Source of the DNA: Streptomyces sp. SCSIO 30461
GTDB lineage: Bacteria; Actinomycetota; Actinomycetes; Streptomycetales; Streptomycetaceae
DNA: 64,000 bases
Assembly: GCF_037023745.1 (NCBI RefSeq)
Contig: NZ_CP146101.1
Span: forward strand, 3,278,001 to 3,342,000
Direction of reading: 5' to 3'
Part shown: one piece after another, positions 8,194-16,456 of the stretch
Position numbering within the stretch: the stretch's first letter is position 1
Layout: the number at the start of each line of letters is the position of its first letter
The notes under the pieces: model-generated
What the model saw: the letters and a program-made list of their open reading frames with translations, nothing else
Databases searched by the model: none
Told to the model about the DNA's origin: nothing
Position numbers and translations under genes: made by a program

Positions 8194-9561
8194 GTGAACG
8201 CATCCACCGCCGCAGACCTGCCCGTTGTCGTGATCGGCGCCGGTCCCATCGGCCTGGCAGCCGCCGCCCGCCTCATCGAGCGGAACATCGAGCCCCTGGT
8301 GCTGGAGGCCGGGCCCGCCGCGGCGACGGCGGTACGGGAGTGGTCGCACGTGCGGCTGTTCTCTCCCTGGTCCGAGGTCGTCGACCCGGCCGCCGAGAAG
8401 CTCCTGGCCCCCACCGGCTGGGTCCGCCCCGACGGCGCCGCCTACCCGTCCGGCGGAGACTGGGCCACCCTCTACCTCCAGCCGCTGGCAGACCTCCTGG
8501 GCGCCCGGGTCCGGTACGGAGCCCGCGTCACCGGGGTCTCCCGCAGCGGCCGCGACCGCATCGTCGACGCCGACCGGGAGGCCCAGCCCTTCGTCATCCA
8601 CTACACCGGCCCCGACGGCACCGAGGAGCGGATCCACGCCCGCGCGGTCATCGACGCCTCGGGCACTTGGTCCGCTCCCAGCCCGGCCGGGGGCAGCGGT
8701 CTGCCCGCCCTCGGCGAGAAGTCGGCGGCCGACCGGATCTCCTACCGGATCCCGGACCTGAAAGAGCCGACCGTCCGCGCCCGGTACGCGGGCAAGCGCA
8801 TCGCAGTCGTCGGCTCGGGCGCCTCCGCCTTCACCGCGCTCGCCTACCTCGCCGACCTGGCCAAGTCCGACGACGGAGCTGGCACCCACACCACGTGGAT
8901 CCTGCGCCGCGGGATCTCCGGCTCCACCTTCGGCGGCGGCGAAGCCGACCAGCTCCCCGCCCGCGGCGCCCTCGGCCTCGCCGCGAAGGCGGCCGTCGAC
9001 GACGGCTACGCCGACGCCGTCACCGGCTTCCGCATCGACACCGCCGAACGCGACACCGACGGCCGCCTGGTCCTCGTCGGTGACGACGGCCGCCGCCTCG
9101 ACCCGGTCGACGAGGTCGTCGCGCTCACCGGCCTGCGCCCCGACCTCGCCTTCCTCGACGAGCTCCGCCTCGGCCTCGACGAACGCCTCCAGGCCCCGAC
9201 CGCCCTCGCGCCGCTGATCGACCCCAACCAGCACTCCTGCGGCACGGTCTACCCGCACGGCGCGGGCGAACTGTCCCACCCGGAGAAGGACCTCTACCTG
9301 GTCGGTATGAAGTCCTACGGCCGCGCCCCGACCTTCCTTGCCATGACCGGCTACGAGCAGGTCCGCTCCATCGCCGCAGCCCTCGCTGGCGACCGGGAAG
9401 CCGCCGAGCGCGTCGAGCTGACCCTGCCGGAGACCGGAGTCTGCGGTGGCGCCGGCCTCTTCGACGAGCCCACCGCCGCGGAGGAGACCGGCGGAGCCTG
9501 CTGCGCGGCCCCCGCCACGCTGGCCATCGGCGGTCCGGCGGCCTCCTCGGCTGGCTGCTGA
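8194..9561 (+). CDS. FAD-dependent monooxygenase/oxidoreductase of the ars island (ArsO-like)
   Basis: 455 residues from GTG 8194, preceded by a GGGGAG ribosome site. Two dinucleotide folds are present: VVVIGAGPIGLAAAARL for FAD near the N-terminus and IAVVGSGASAFTAL for NAD(P)H in the middle, with DASGTWSAPSP between them, as in flavin-containing monooxygenases. Proteins of this type occur in actinobacterial ars operons and are often called ArsO. The C-terminal tail is unusual: GVCGGAG and GACCAAP plus a terminal Cys provide four cysteines, which could bind arsenicals. The substrate is unknown; oxidation of trivalent (organo)arsenicals is a reasonable guess. Confidence 0.85.
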   Translation: MNASTAADLPVVVIGAGPIGLAAAARLIERNIEPLVLEAGPAAATAVREWSHVRLFSPWSEVVDPAAEKLLAPTGWVRPDGAAYPSGGDWATLYLQPLADLLGARVRYGARVTGVSRSGRDRIVDADREAQPFVIHYTGPDGTEERIHARAVIDASGTWSAPSPAGGSGLPALGEKSAADRISYRIPDLKEPTVRARYAGKRIAVVGSGASAFTALAYLADLAKSDDGAGTHTTWILRRGISGSTFGGGEADQLPARGALGLAAKAAVDDGYADAVTGFRIDTAERDTDGRLVLVGDDGRRLDPVDEVVALTGLRPDLAFLDELRLGLDERLQAPTALAPLIDPNQHSCGTVYPHGAGELSHPEKDLYLVGMKSYGRAPTFLAMTGYEQVRSIAAALAGDREAAERVELTLPETGVCGGAGLFDEPTAAEETGGACCAAPATLAIGGPAASSAGC

Positions 9562-10262
9562 CCGGACGGTACGGTCGACAAGGTGCGCGGGCGTGATCGG
9601 GTCCGGGGTCCGGTCACGCCCCGCGCTTCGTCTGTGCGTCCGTCGACCGGCGACTTCTGGGGTCCAGTTGGACTGGATGGCGACGGGGGAGGTCAACGTC
9701 CTCACCCGCGCCGAAGTCCCCCCGTGACAGACAATCACCAACGCCGCTGCATTTGGACCTTGAGGTGCCGGTCAAGGCGGGCAAGCCCCCAGGGGCTGGG
9801 TAAGCCTGCCGCGACGAGGCTTGCCCGGCAACCTGCCGCACACGTTGCCCTGCGACGTGCCCCCATGCTGCGGCCTCACGCGGAATCCTGCACGTCACTG
9901 CACGTCACAGGCTGGGTCAAGGGGTCCGGTCCCGCCGACCACTCCCCGTCGGAGGGCGTCTTGAGCGAAGCCGGACCCGTTGGCCGGTGTCCGTAGTGGC
10001 CTCTGCCCCGGGCAAGCCTCCATGGCGGACCGCCCCGCCGGCACCGGGTAACGGTTGCGCCGACGGTTGTCTGCACAGTTGTCTGCATGGGCGGACCCGG
10101 AGTTGCCCCGGAGGTACTAACGGAGGCGCGAACCCCCTGCCCGCGATCATGAGCGTTTATGCAGGTCACACCCTGTGGGCAAGCCATTTCCCGGAGCCGA
10201 CACCGCTTTGTACGCGATAGCCGTACGAAGAGGTGGGGTGTCTGGTGGGAAGACGGGCCGGG
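9562..10262. other. 700-bp intergenic region with four GGGCAAGCC motifs
   Basis: No convincing gene. GGGCAAGCC occurs at 9779-9787, 10010-10018 and 10177-10185, and inverted at 9818-9826; the first and inverted copies can pair across a 30-nt loop. A 13-bp tandem GTTGTCTGCA repeat lies near 10070. It could be a structured RNA or old mobile DNA; unsupported beyond this. Confidence 0.3.
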
Positions 10263-10832
10263 TCAGGAGGTGGAGCACTTGCGGCCGGTGATCACTTCCA
10301 GCTCGTAGAGGCCGCCATCCGGGTCATTCTCGGTTCTGACCACGCGAATCTGACCACTGGCCTCGCAGTACTTGCCGGTGCCTCCGGTGATGGCGATGAG
10401 GTAGGGGGTGCTCGGATCGCGTGTGGCGTTCTGCCAGGTGATCTCGCCGTCCTCGAGGACGTAGGACCCCCAGCAGGTGGTGGTCTCGTCCGGGGTGGAG
10501 TCGACCGTGACACAGTTGGTCGTGACGAAGCCGACTTTCCTGTCCTGCTGGTTCAGCAGGTCGGCGGTGACGTTGGGGAACTCCCCCTGTGAGTCGGTGG
10601 TGGTGAGGGTGAACTTCTTCACCCGGTTCCTGTCGTAGCCGTTGTTCTTGTCATAGTCGGTGTTCTTGTCGTAGCCGTTGTTCTTGTCGCGGCCGTTGTT
10701 CTTGTCGTAGCTGGTGCTCTTGTCGTAGCTGGTGCTCTTGTCGTGGCCGGTGTCTGCATGGGCCAGGGGCGCGATGAGCGCCGCGGGGATGAGGGCCAGT
10801 GCGCACAGCGGCAGCGCGAGTGAGGTCTTCAT
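10263..10832 (-). CDS. Secreted allene-oxide-cyclase-like barrel protein with hexapeptide repeats
   Basis: 189 residues from ATG 10832. A clear Sec signal peptide (MKTSLALPLCALAL, cleavage after PLAHA around residue 26) is followed by seven tandem hexapeptides of the type YDKSTS / YDKNNG (about residues 32-72). A C-terminal beta-barrel follows, with FTLTTTDSQGEF, then CWGSYVLEDGEITWQ, then AITGGTGKY. The AITGGTGKY block and strand pattern match the allene oxide cyclase barrel-like family seen in many secreted Streptomyces proteins, whose function is mostly unknown. The repeats are encoded by near-identical 18-bp units and are expected to vary in number. Confidence 0.8.
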   Translation of the reverse strand: MKTSLALPLCALALIPAALIAPLAHADTGHDKSTSYDKSTSYDKNNGRDKNNGYDKNTDYDKNNGYDRNRVKKFTLTTTDSQGEFPNVTADLLNQQDRKVGFVTTNCVTVDSTPDETTTCWGSYVLEDGEITWQNATRDPSTPYLIAITGGTGKYCEASGQIRVVRTENDPDGGLYELEVITGRKCSTS

Positions 10833-11001
10833 GAGTGTGTCCGTTCTGTGGGAGGAAGTCCTTCCGTAGGTGATCCAACGCGGGAACGGGCCGTTCTTCC
10901 TGCTGGGCATGGCCGAATGGGTGGCCCCGTCACCCACCCGGAAAGTGAGCGGGGTGCGCACAGGGGTAGCGCATCGGCCCGAGGGGCAGCGGCCCTCGGC
11001 G

Positions 11002-11708
11002 AAGCGGCTGGAGCAGGAGGTCAAGGCGCGGATGCCGGAGCGCACGCTGATGGGGATCGTGGCCCGGACCGCGTACTGGGTGGAGTGGTGGCGCCGCTTC
11101 GGGCCGCCCTCGGGCAACGACCCGAAGCTGAAGGACCCGTTCGGCCGGTACGTGCTGACCACGTTCGTCAAGGGCACCAACATGGGCCCGTACGAGGCCG
11201 CGAAACACATCCCCGGAGTGTCCGGGCATGAGCTGTCGTACGTGGCCAACCGGCACTTCTCCATCACGCTGCTGAACGAGGCCGTCGCCGACCTGGTCAA
11301 CGCGCACGCCCGGCTCGACATCTCGCAGGCGTGGGGCGACGGCGCCGCCGTGGCAGCCGACGGCACCCCCATGGACACCTACCTCAACAACCTGCTCGCC
11401 GAGACGAGCGTGCGCTACGGCAAGGCGGGCGGGATCGCCTACCACCATATCTCCGACACCTACATCGCGAGGTCTCCGTACGAGAGGGCTCGCACAAGAA
11501 CGCCACCTACACCGCGTTCCGCGAGGTCGGCCGGGTGATCCGCACGGTGCAGCTGCTGCGCTACCTCTCGGACGCACCGCTGCGCCGGCGGGTGACCGCG
11601 GCGACGAACAAGGTCGAGTCGTTCAACCGGTTCTCCCAGTGGGTCGGCTTCGGCAACCAGGGCGTCCTCGCCGACAACGACCCCATCGAGCAGGAGAAAT
11701 GGACTTGA
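11002..11708 (+). pseudogene. Tn3-family transposase remnant with internal deletion
   Basis: Reading from about 11002, the frame encodes MPERTLMGIVARTAYWVEWW, then the catalytic-core start ISQAWGDGAAVAADGT (first DDE aspartate), ending at HHISDTYIA. At about 11475 the homology jumps to the late part of the same protein in another frame: KNATYTAFREVGRV, then NKVESFNRFSQWVGFGNQGV, then IEQEKW, stopping at 11708. Several hundred bases containing the second catalytic Asp and the Glu region are gone, as are the N-terminal half and the C-terminal end. It is therefore a dead, doubly truncated Tn3/Tn4556-type TnpA. No terminal inverted repeats were recognised nearby. Confidence 0.88.
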
Positions 11709-11726
11709 CGCCGGGCATGGGGCTGG

Positions 11727-12455
11727 TTACGCGGACAGTCGCTGGAGCCATTCCGTCAGAAGTTGCTGTTCGGCCTGGCTGAGGGCCTTCTGGCCGGGCA
11801 GTGCTGCGTGCAGGGCACGGGCAGCACCGCTCGGTCCTGGTTCCTCAACAGCCGGTTCCTGGGTGGTGATGGTGGTGATCATCGATTCGCGTAGGGCGAC
11901 AAGGAGCGCGGGGTCTCGCTCAGGCTCGGGGATGGACTGCCAGGTCAGGACGGCGCCGCTGGCGGTGGCGTGGACGATCTGGGCCGCGAGTCCCTCTTCC
12001 ACGCGCAGGAGCCCCGCGCCGGCGATGCGGCGAATGCGGCCCATGAGGTGTTCGAGGCCGATCCGGAACACGGTCGTGGACCGGGCGGGTTCGCCGTACA
12101 TCAGTGCGTACAGCGCGGGGTTGGTCAGTCCGAACTCGACCACGGTGTCCCAGCCGTCGCGCAGTTCTTTGACCGGGTCCTGCGGTGTGGGTTCGATCTG
12201 CTGCTTGGCTGCCAGGAACCGGGTGAAGCCGTGTTCGGCCACCGCGTCCAGCAGCCCCTTCTTGTCACCGAACAGCCGGTAGAGAGCCGGCGGCTGCAGT
12301 CCGGCGGCGTCGGCGACCGCCCGGGTGGTGACCGCGTCGCGACCCCCGCTCTCCAGCAGGCCGATCGCGGCCCCGATGATCCGGCGGCGCGTCTGCTCCC
12401 GCGCGGCGGTGCCGGGTTCCGCGGCGCGCCGAGTGAGGGTCGGTTCAACAGGCAT
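11727..12455 (-). CDS. TetR/AcrR-family regulator
   Basis: 242 residues from ATG 12455. The N-terminal helix-turn-helix is typical: ARE(Q)TRRRIIGAAIGLLE, then AVTTRAVADAAGLQPPALYRLFGDKKGLL. The remaining ~170 residues form a helical ligand-binding domain, ending in a longer than usual C-terminal tail. It is divergent from the amidohydrolase gene at 12580 with a 124-bp shared promoter containing a palindrome (12518-12528), the usual layout for a local repressor whose ligand is the substrate of the neighbouring enzyme. Its right end abuts the dead transposase. Confidence 0.9.
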   Translation of the reverse strand: MPVEPTLTRRAAEPGTAAREQTRRRIIGAAIGLLESGGRDAVTTRAVADAAGLQPPALYRLFGDKKGLLDAVAEHGFTRFLAAKQQIEPTPQDPVKELRDGWDTVVEFGLTNPALYALMYGEPARSTTVFRIGLEHLMGRIRRIAGAGLLRVEEGLAAQIVHATASGAVLTWQSIPEPERDPALLVALRESMITTITTQEPAVEEPGPSGAARALHAALPGQKALSQAEQQLLTEWLQRLSA

Positions 12456-12517
12456 GGATCAACGATAGCGCCATCGGGACAGCACTGGTATCGCCGTTAT
12501 CCGTTTCACGTTTACAT

Positions 12518-12528
12518 CGATAGTATCG
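12518..12528. promoter_or_regulatory. Candidate TetR operator
   Basis: CGATAGTATCG is a perfect 11-bp palindrome (5+1+5) in the divergent promoter between the TetR gene and the amidohydrolase. A related CGATAGCG lies at 12464-12471 just before the TetR start. Confidence 0.45.
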
Positions 12529-12579
12529 CTGGTGCCGTTTGTGGGTTTCATTGGAAACATCAGTACGAGGAGAACCGCC

Positions 12580-13617
12580 ATGTCTGACCGTTTGCGGATC
12601 ATCGGGGTGGAAGAGACCGTCGTCGTACCGGCCGTCTACGAGGCGTACCAGAGGGCCGGATCGCCGCAGATCTTCTCGCGTGGCTTCGGGGGCAGCCCGA
12701 TCGCGAAGAACTTGCACGAGGTCAGCGAGCAGCGGCTGGCCCACATGGACGACCAGGGCATCGACGTCGCCGTGCTGTCCCTGTCGTCTCCGGGCGTGCA
12801 GGACCTGCCCGAGGCCGACGCCGTGACGGTGGCGCGCGAGGCCAATGACCAGCTGGCCGACGTCGTTGCTTCCCAGCCCGCTCGTTTCCAGGCGTTCGCT
12901 GCGATTCCCACCCAGTCGCCGGCCGCGGCCGCGGCCGAGCTGGAGCGCGCGGTGGTCGAGCTGGGCTTTCCCGGCGCCATGCTGTACGGGCGTACCGGGG
13001 ACAAGTTGGCCGACCACCCGGACAACGATGAGCTGTACGCGATGGCCGAGCGTCTGTCCGTGCCGCTGCACTTCCACCCGCAGACACCGGTCCAGCCAGT
13101 CATCGACGCCTACTACTCCGACCTCCCCGAGCCCATGGGCCCCGTTCTGGCCGGCGCCGGGCTCGGCTGGTACTACGACCTCGGTGTCCAGTACCTGCGC
13201 ATGATCTTCTCGGGGGTCTTCGACCGGTTCCCCGACCTGCAGGTGATCGCCGGGCACTGGGGCGAGGTCGCGCTGTTCTACCTCGACCACACCGGCTTCT
13301 TCGCTGAGGCAGGCGGTCTGCGGCAGCCCCTGGCGGACTACTTCAAGCAGAACTTCTGGGTTGCCGGCAGTGGCACCAACAGCCCCCGTTACTTGCGCTG
13401 GACCGCCGAAGTGATGGGAACCGACCGGATGCTGTACTCCACCGACTACCCCTTCACCTACGGCTTCCGCCCCGGCGGTTTCCCCTACGTCGACACCAGC
13501 AACGGTGAAGCCCGCTCCTTCCTGGAGAACTCGCCCTTCACCGACGAGCAGAAGGCCGACATCGGCCACCGCAACTGGGAACGCCTCACCGCCCGCGCCA
13601 AGCGCCTGACGGTCTGA
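12580..13617 (+). CDS. Amidohydrolase-2 family metal-dependent hydrolase/decarboxylase
   Basis: 345 residues from ATG 12580 (ACGAGGAG ribosome site). The fold is the TIM-barrel of the amidohydrolase-related family that contains gamma-resorcylate, 5-carboxyvanillate and aminocarboxymuconate decarboxylases. Supporting blocks are MDDQGIDVAVLSLSSPGVQ, the metal-ligand strand LHFHPQTPV, the late histidine VIAGHWGE and the catalytic aspartate STDYPF. The N-terminal HxH found in some members is replaced by the GVEET type, as in the decarboxylase branch. The substrate is probably an aromatic acid. Controlled most likely by the divergent TetR protein. Confidence 0.85.
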   Translation: MSDRLRIIGVEETVVVPAVYEAYQRAGSPQIFSRGFGGSPIAKNLHEVSEQRLAHMDDQGIDVAVLSLSSPGVQDLPEADAVTVAREANDQLADVVASQPARFQAFAAIPTQSPAAAAAELERAVVELGFPGAMLYGRTGDKLADHPDNDELYAMAERLSVPLHFHPQTPVQPVIDAYYSDLPEPMGPVLAGAGLGWYYDLGVQYLRMIFSGVFDRFPDLQVIAGHWGEVALFYLDHTGFFAEAGGLRQPLADYFKQNFWVAGSGTNSPRYLRWTAEVMGTDRMLYSTDYPFTYGFRPGGFPYVDTSNGEARSFLENSPFTDEQKADIGHRNWERLTARAKRLTV

Positions 13618-13785
13618 AGCGCCACCCGCAGTGGCCGGCCGGAGCACCACCGCGCGCTCTGGCCGGCCCTCACAGCCCCACCGGGGCGGACCTCGGCGCA
13701 CGCCGGATCCGCGGCGAACGCGGTCCTCACCATCCCCGCCTGGCGGCTTCCTGCGCTCTGGGGCAGGGCCCCCGCCGGTCGGCAA

Positions 13786-14072
13786 TCGATGCGTGCCAGA
13801 CGGGTGACGGCCTCCTCCTCACGGTTCTGCGGGGCGAGGGCCAGCAGCTCCGTTGCGGGGTCCAGCACGGTGCCGGCCTGCTCGGCGAACCGGCCGTCGG
13901 CGGGCACGTTCACCGAGCCGCGCAGATGCCCGGCCGCGAACTCCTGCGGGTCGCGGGCGTCGACGACGACCGCGCCGGCCTCACGGCGCTCGGCGAACTC
14001 AGCCGCGGTCAGCGGGCGGGGCGCCGCCGCCGGGTCGTACAGGCCGTGCTCACGCCGGTTGAGGTCGGCATC
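13786..14072 (-). pseudogene. Rhodanese-like domain cut off by a stop codon
   Basis: Directly after the TAA that ends the metallo-beta-lactamase gene, the same frame continues as the normal C-terminal half of a fused persulfide dioxygenase-rhodanese: DADLNRREHGLYDPAA, then VVVDARDPQEFAAGHLRGSV, then a degenerate NREEEAVTRLARI. Homology fades near 13786, before the position where the catalytic Cys loop should be. No start codon with a ribosome site follows the stop, so this half is probably not expressed. Confidence 0.7.
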
Positions 14073-14786
14073 TTAGGCGAAGCAGCCGGGGGCTGTGGAC
14101 TGTCCGGCGGTGACCAGGGCGACGAACTCGGCCTCGCTCATCGGCGCACAGACGTAGTTCGTGGCCCGCTGTTCGCCGATCGTGGACCGCCTCTCCGCGG
14201 AGAGGTTCTTGCCGCAGGCAGAACCCGCGCCGTGCGCGGGAAAGACCCTCACCTCATCAGGCAGGCTCATCAGCTTGTGCTGCACGCTGTCGTGCAGCAT
14301 CGCGCCGAGCTCGTCGGCCGCCACACCGACCGAGGCGAGCAGGTCGGGCCGACCCGCGTCTCCGATGAACAGCGCGTCCCCGGTCAGTACCCCGTACGGA
14401 ACGCGGTCCCCGTCCATCTCGTACACCAGCACGCTGATCGACTCCGGAGTGCGCCCCGGCGTCTCCATGATCTCCAGGCTCGTACCGCGCAGGCTGATCG
14501 TCTCGCCATCGGTGAACTTGCGGATCTCGTAGTCGGTCTCGGCCCGTCGGCCGTAACCGATCCATGCCCCGGTACGCGCCGCCATCTCCAGGTGGCCCGC
14601 GACGAAGTCGGCGCGGAAGTGGGTGTTGATGACGCTGACAACGCGGAACCCGCGGGCCTCGGCGTCGGCGAGGTACTCCGATACGTCCCGGCGCGGGTCC
14701 ACGACCACGGCGTGGCCCGACGACTCGTCCGCGATCATGTAGGACGCCTGGGAGAGGCATTCGAGGTAGTACTGGGCGAAGAACAC
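14073..14786 (-). CDS. Metallo-beta-lactamase-fold persulfide dioxygenase-like protein (truncated fusion)
   Basis: 237 residues from GTG 14786 (GAAGG ribosome site). It is the MBL half of a CstB/ETHE1-rhodanese-type protein. Iron-binding positions expected for ETHE1 are partly visible: NTHFRADFVAGH replaces the THxHxDH motif (first His kept, second changed to Arg, third kept), GDALFIGDAGRPDLL gives the Asp and FPAHGAGSACG the final His. The stop codon TAA (14073-14075) interrupts a frame that continues as a rhodanese domain. It lies divergent from a CstR/CsoR repressor behind a CstR-type operator, so it belongs to a sulfide/persulfide detoxification locus. The lost rhodanese half and altered THxHxDH motif suggest weakened or lost activity. 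Confidence 0.8.
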   Translation of the reverse strand: MFFAQYYLECLSQASYMIADESSGHAVVVDPRRDVSEYLADAEARGFRVVSVINTHFRADFVAGHLEMAARTGAWIGYGRRAETDYEIRKFTDGETISLRGTSLEIMETPGRTPESISVLVYEMDGDRVPYGVLTGDALFIGDAGRPDLLASVGVAADELGAMLHDSVQHKLMSLPDEVRVFPAHGAGSACGKNLSAERRSTIGEQRATNYVCAPMSEAEFVALVTAGQSTAPGCFA

Positions 14787-14929
14787 GAGAGACCTTCAGC
14801 CGGGTATGCAGGACGGCGCATGGCGGACCGGGCCGGCGTCTGGCGAGGAGAGAAGCCGGAACTCCCCGGAGGGCGCGGGGCTGCACGGGCGAGCCGATCC
14901 CGAAGGGCATCCGACATCATCGAATCCAG

Positions 14930-14945
14930 ATACCCCCAGGGGTAT
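14930..14945. promoter_or_regulatory. CsoR/CstR operator, copy 1
   Basis: ATACCCCCAGGGGTAT, a perfect 16-bp palindrome of the G-tract type bound by CsoR/CstR proteins, in the promoter of the metallo-beta-lactamase gene. Confidence 0.85.
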
Positions 14946-14957
14946 TATATCTCTTGA

Positions 14958-15395
<438 letters not shown>

Positions 15396-15412
15396 CATTC
15401 CCCAGCCAAGAC

Positions 15413-15442
15413 GGCCCGGCCCCTTTCCGGGGGCCGGGCCGC
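15413..15442 (+). terminator. 12-bp stem terminator after cstR/csoR
   Basis: Arms 15413-15424 and 15431-15442 pair perfectly (12 bp, all G/C) with a 6-nt loop, 18 bp after the stop codon. Confidence 0.8.
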
Positions 15443-15548
15443 GGTCGTTCCGTCCGCGACCCGGGCCCCATCGGACCTCGCCCGGGCAGGACGGCGACGG
15501 CCTGCTCGTAGGCCCTTGGATCCTTCGGCTCGCCCGGGGCCTGCGATG

Positions 15549-15570
15549 CGGTGCCGTTGCAACGGCACCG
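15549..15570. repeat. 22-bp perfect palindrome
   Basis: 11+11 bp with no spacer, centred between 15559 and 15560, in the 200-bp gap between the cstR terminator and the end of the crotonase gene. It may act as terminator for the leftward crotonase transcript (72 bp beyond its stop) or as a protein site. Confidence 0.5.
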
Positions 15571-15642
15571 TGCGCCGACGCCCGCCCCGGGTGGGGCAAT
15601 CCGGCAGTTCGGTACCGAAGATCGCCGACAGACCAGACCAGG

Positions 15643-16419
15643 TCATGCCGTCCAGTCGGGGGTGCGCTTCTCGCAGAATGCCCGGACACCTTCGGTGGCG
15701 ATGGCGGTGCCGAAGACGGGAGCGGTGATCGGGTCCTGGACGGTGAAGGCAGCGTCGTCGTCGAGGCCGCGGGTGGCGTTGACGACCTGCCGGGTGGCCC
15801 GGATCGCGTGCGGGGAGTTGGCTTGGACCCGGGCGGCGAGGGCGAATGCGGCGTCGAGGGCTTTGCCTTCGCCGGTGAGCTGGTTGACCAGTCCGTGGCA
15901 GGCGGCGTCGGAGGCCGGGAGCGGCGAGGCTGTCAGGAGCATTTCCATGGCCAGATGGTGCGGGAGGCGGCGGGGCAGGCGGATGGCGCCTCCCTCGGAG
16001 GCGACGAGCCCGCGGGTGACTTCGGGCAGGGCGAAGAAGGCGGTGTCGGCGGCGGTGATGAGGTCGCAGGCGAGGGCGAGTTCGAAGCCGCCGGCGACCG
16101 CGGCGCCTTCGACAGCGGCGATCAGGGGTTTGGCCCGGTGGGCGCGGGTCAGCCCGGCCAGGCCCCTGTCGGCGACACGGGGAACTCCTTCGGTGGGAAA
16201 TGCTTTGAGGTCCATACCGGAGCAGAAGTGGCCGCCCGTTCCGGTCAGGATGCCGACTTCGAGTCCCGGGTCGTTGTCCAGTGTCGTCAGCGCGGTGTCG
16301 ACGGCGTCGGCGAGGCCCTGGTCGATGGCGTTGCGGACATGGGGCCGGTTGAGGGTGATGACGAGGACGCCGTCGCGTCGCGAAGTCATCACCATCGGAT
16401 CAGCGGAGGGGTTGCTCAT
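15643..16419 (-). CDS. Enoyl-CoA hydratase/isomerase (crotonase family)
   Basis: 258 residues from ATG 16419. Crotonase signatures: ITLNRPHVRNAID at the N-terminus, the CoA/oxyanion loop GGHFCSGMDLKAF, and IAAVEGAAVAGGFELALACDL with the second oxyanion glycine. The first catalytic Glu is not clear (ALPEVTRGLVASEGG supplies the glutamate of the second motif). It acts on an acyl-CoA in the cytoplasm; hydration, isomerisation or hydrolysis cannot be distinguished. The gene follows the P450 gene on the same strand with a 37-bp gap, so both are probably one transcript. Confidence 0.9.
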   Translation of the reverse strand: MSNPSADPMVMTSRRDGVLVITLNRPHVRNAIDQGLADAVDTALTTLDNDPGLEVGILTGTGGHFCSGMDLKAFPTEGVPRVADRGLAGLTRAHRAKPLIAAVEGAAVAGGFELALACDLITAADTAFFALPEVTRGLVASEGGAIRLPRRLPHHLAMEMLLTASPLPASDAACHGLVNQLTGEGKALDAAFALAARVQANSPHAIRATRQVVNATRGLDDDAAFTVQDPITAPVFGTAIATEGVRAFCEKRTPDWTA

Positions 16420-16456
16420 GGTGTCCTTCCGGTGCGGTGTGCCGGCCGGCGGCGGG

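Noticed and set aside
8113..9741. 542-codon minus-strand frame
   Set aside because: Antisense of the flavoprotein gene, whose motifs are clear on the plus strand.
10990..11708. Active Tn3-family transposon
   Set aside because: Internal deletion with frame change, missing N- and C-terminal parts, no terminal repeats recognised.
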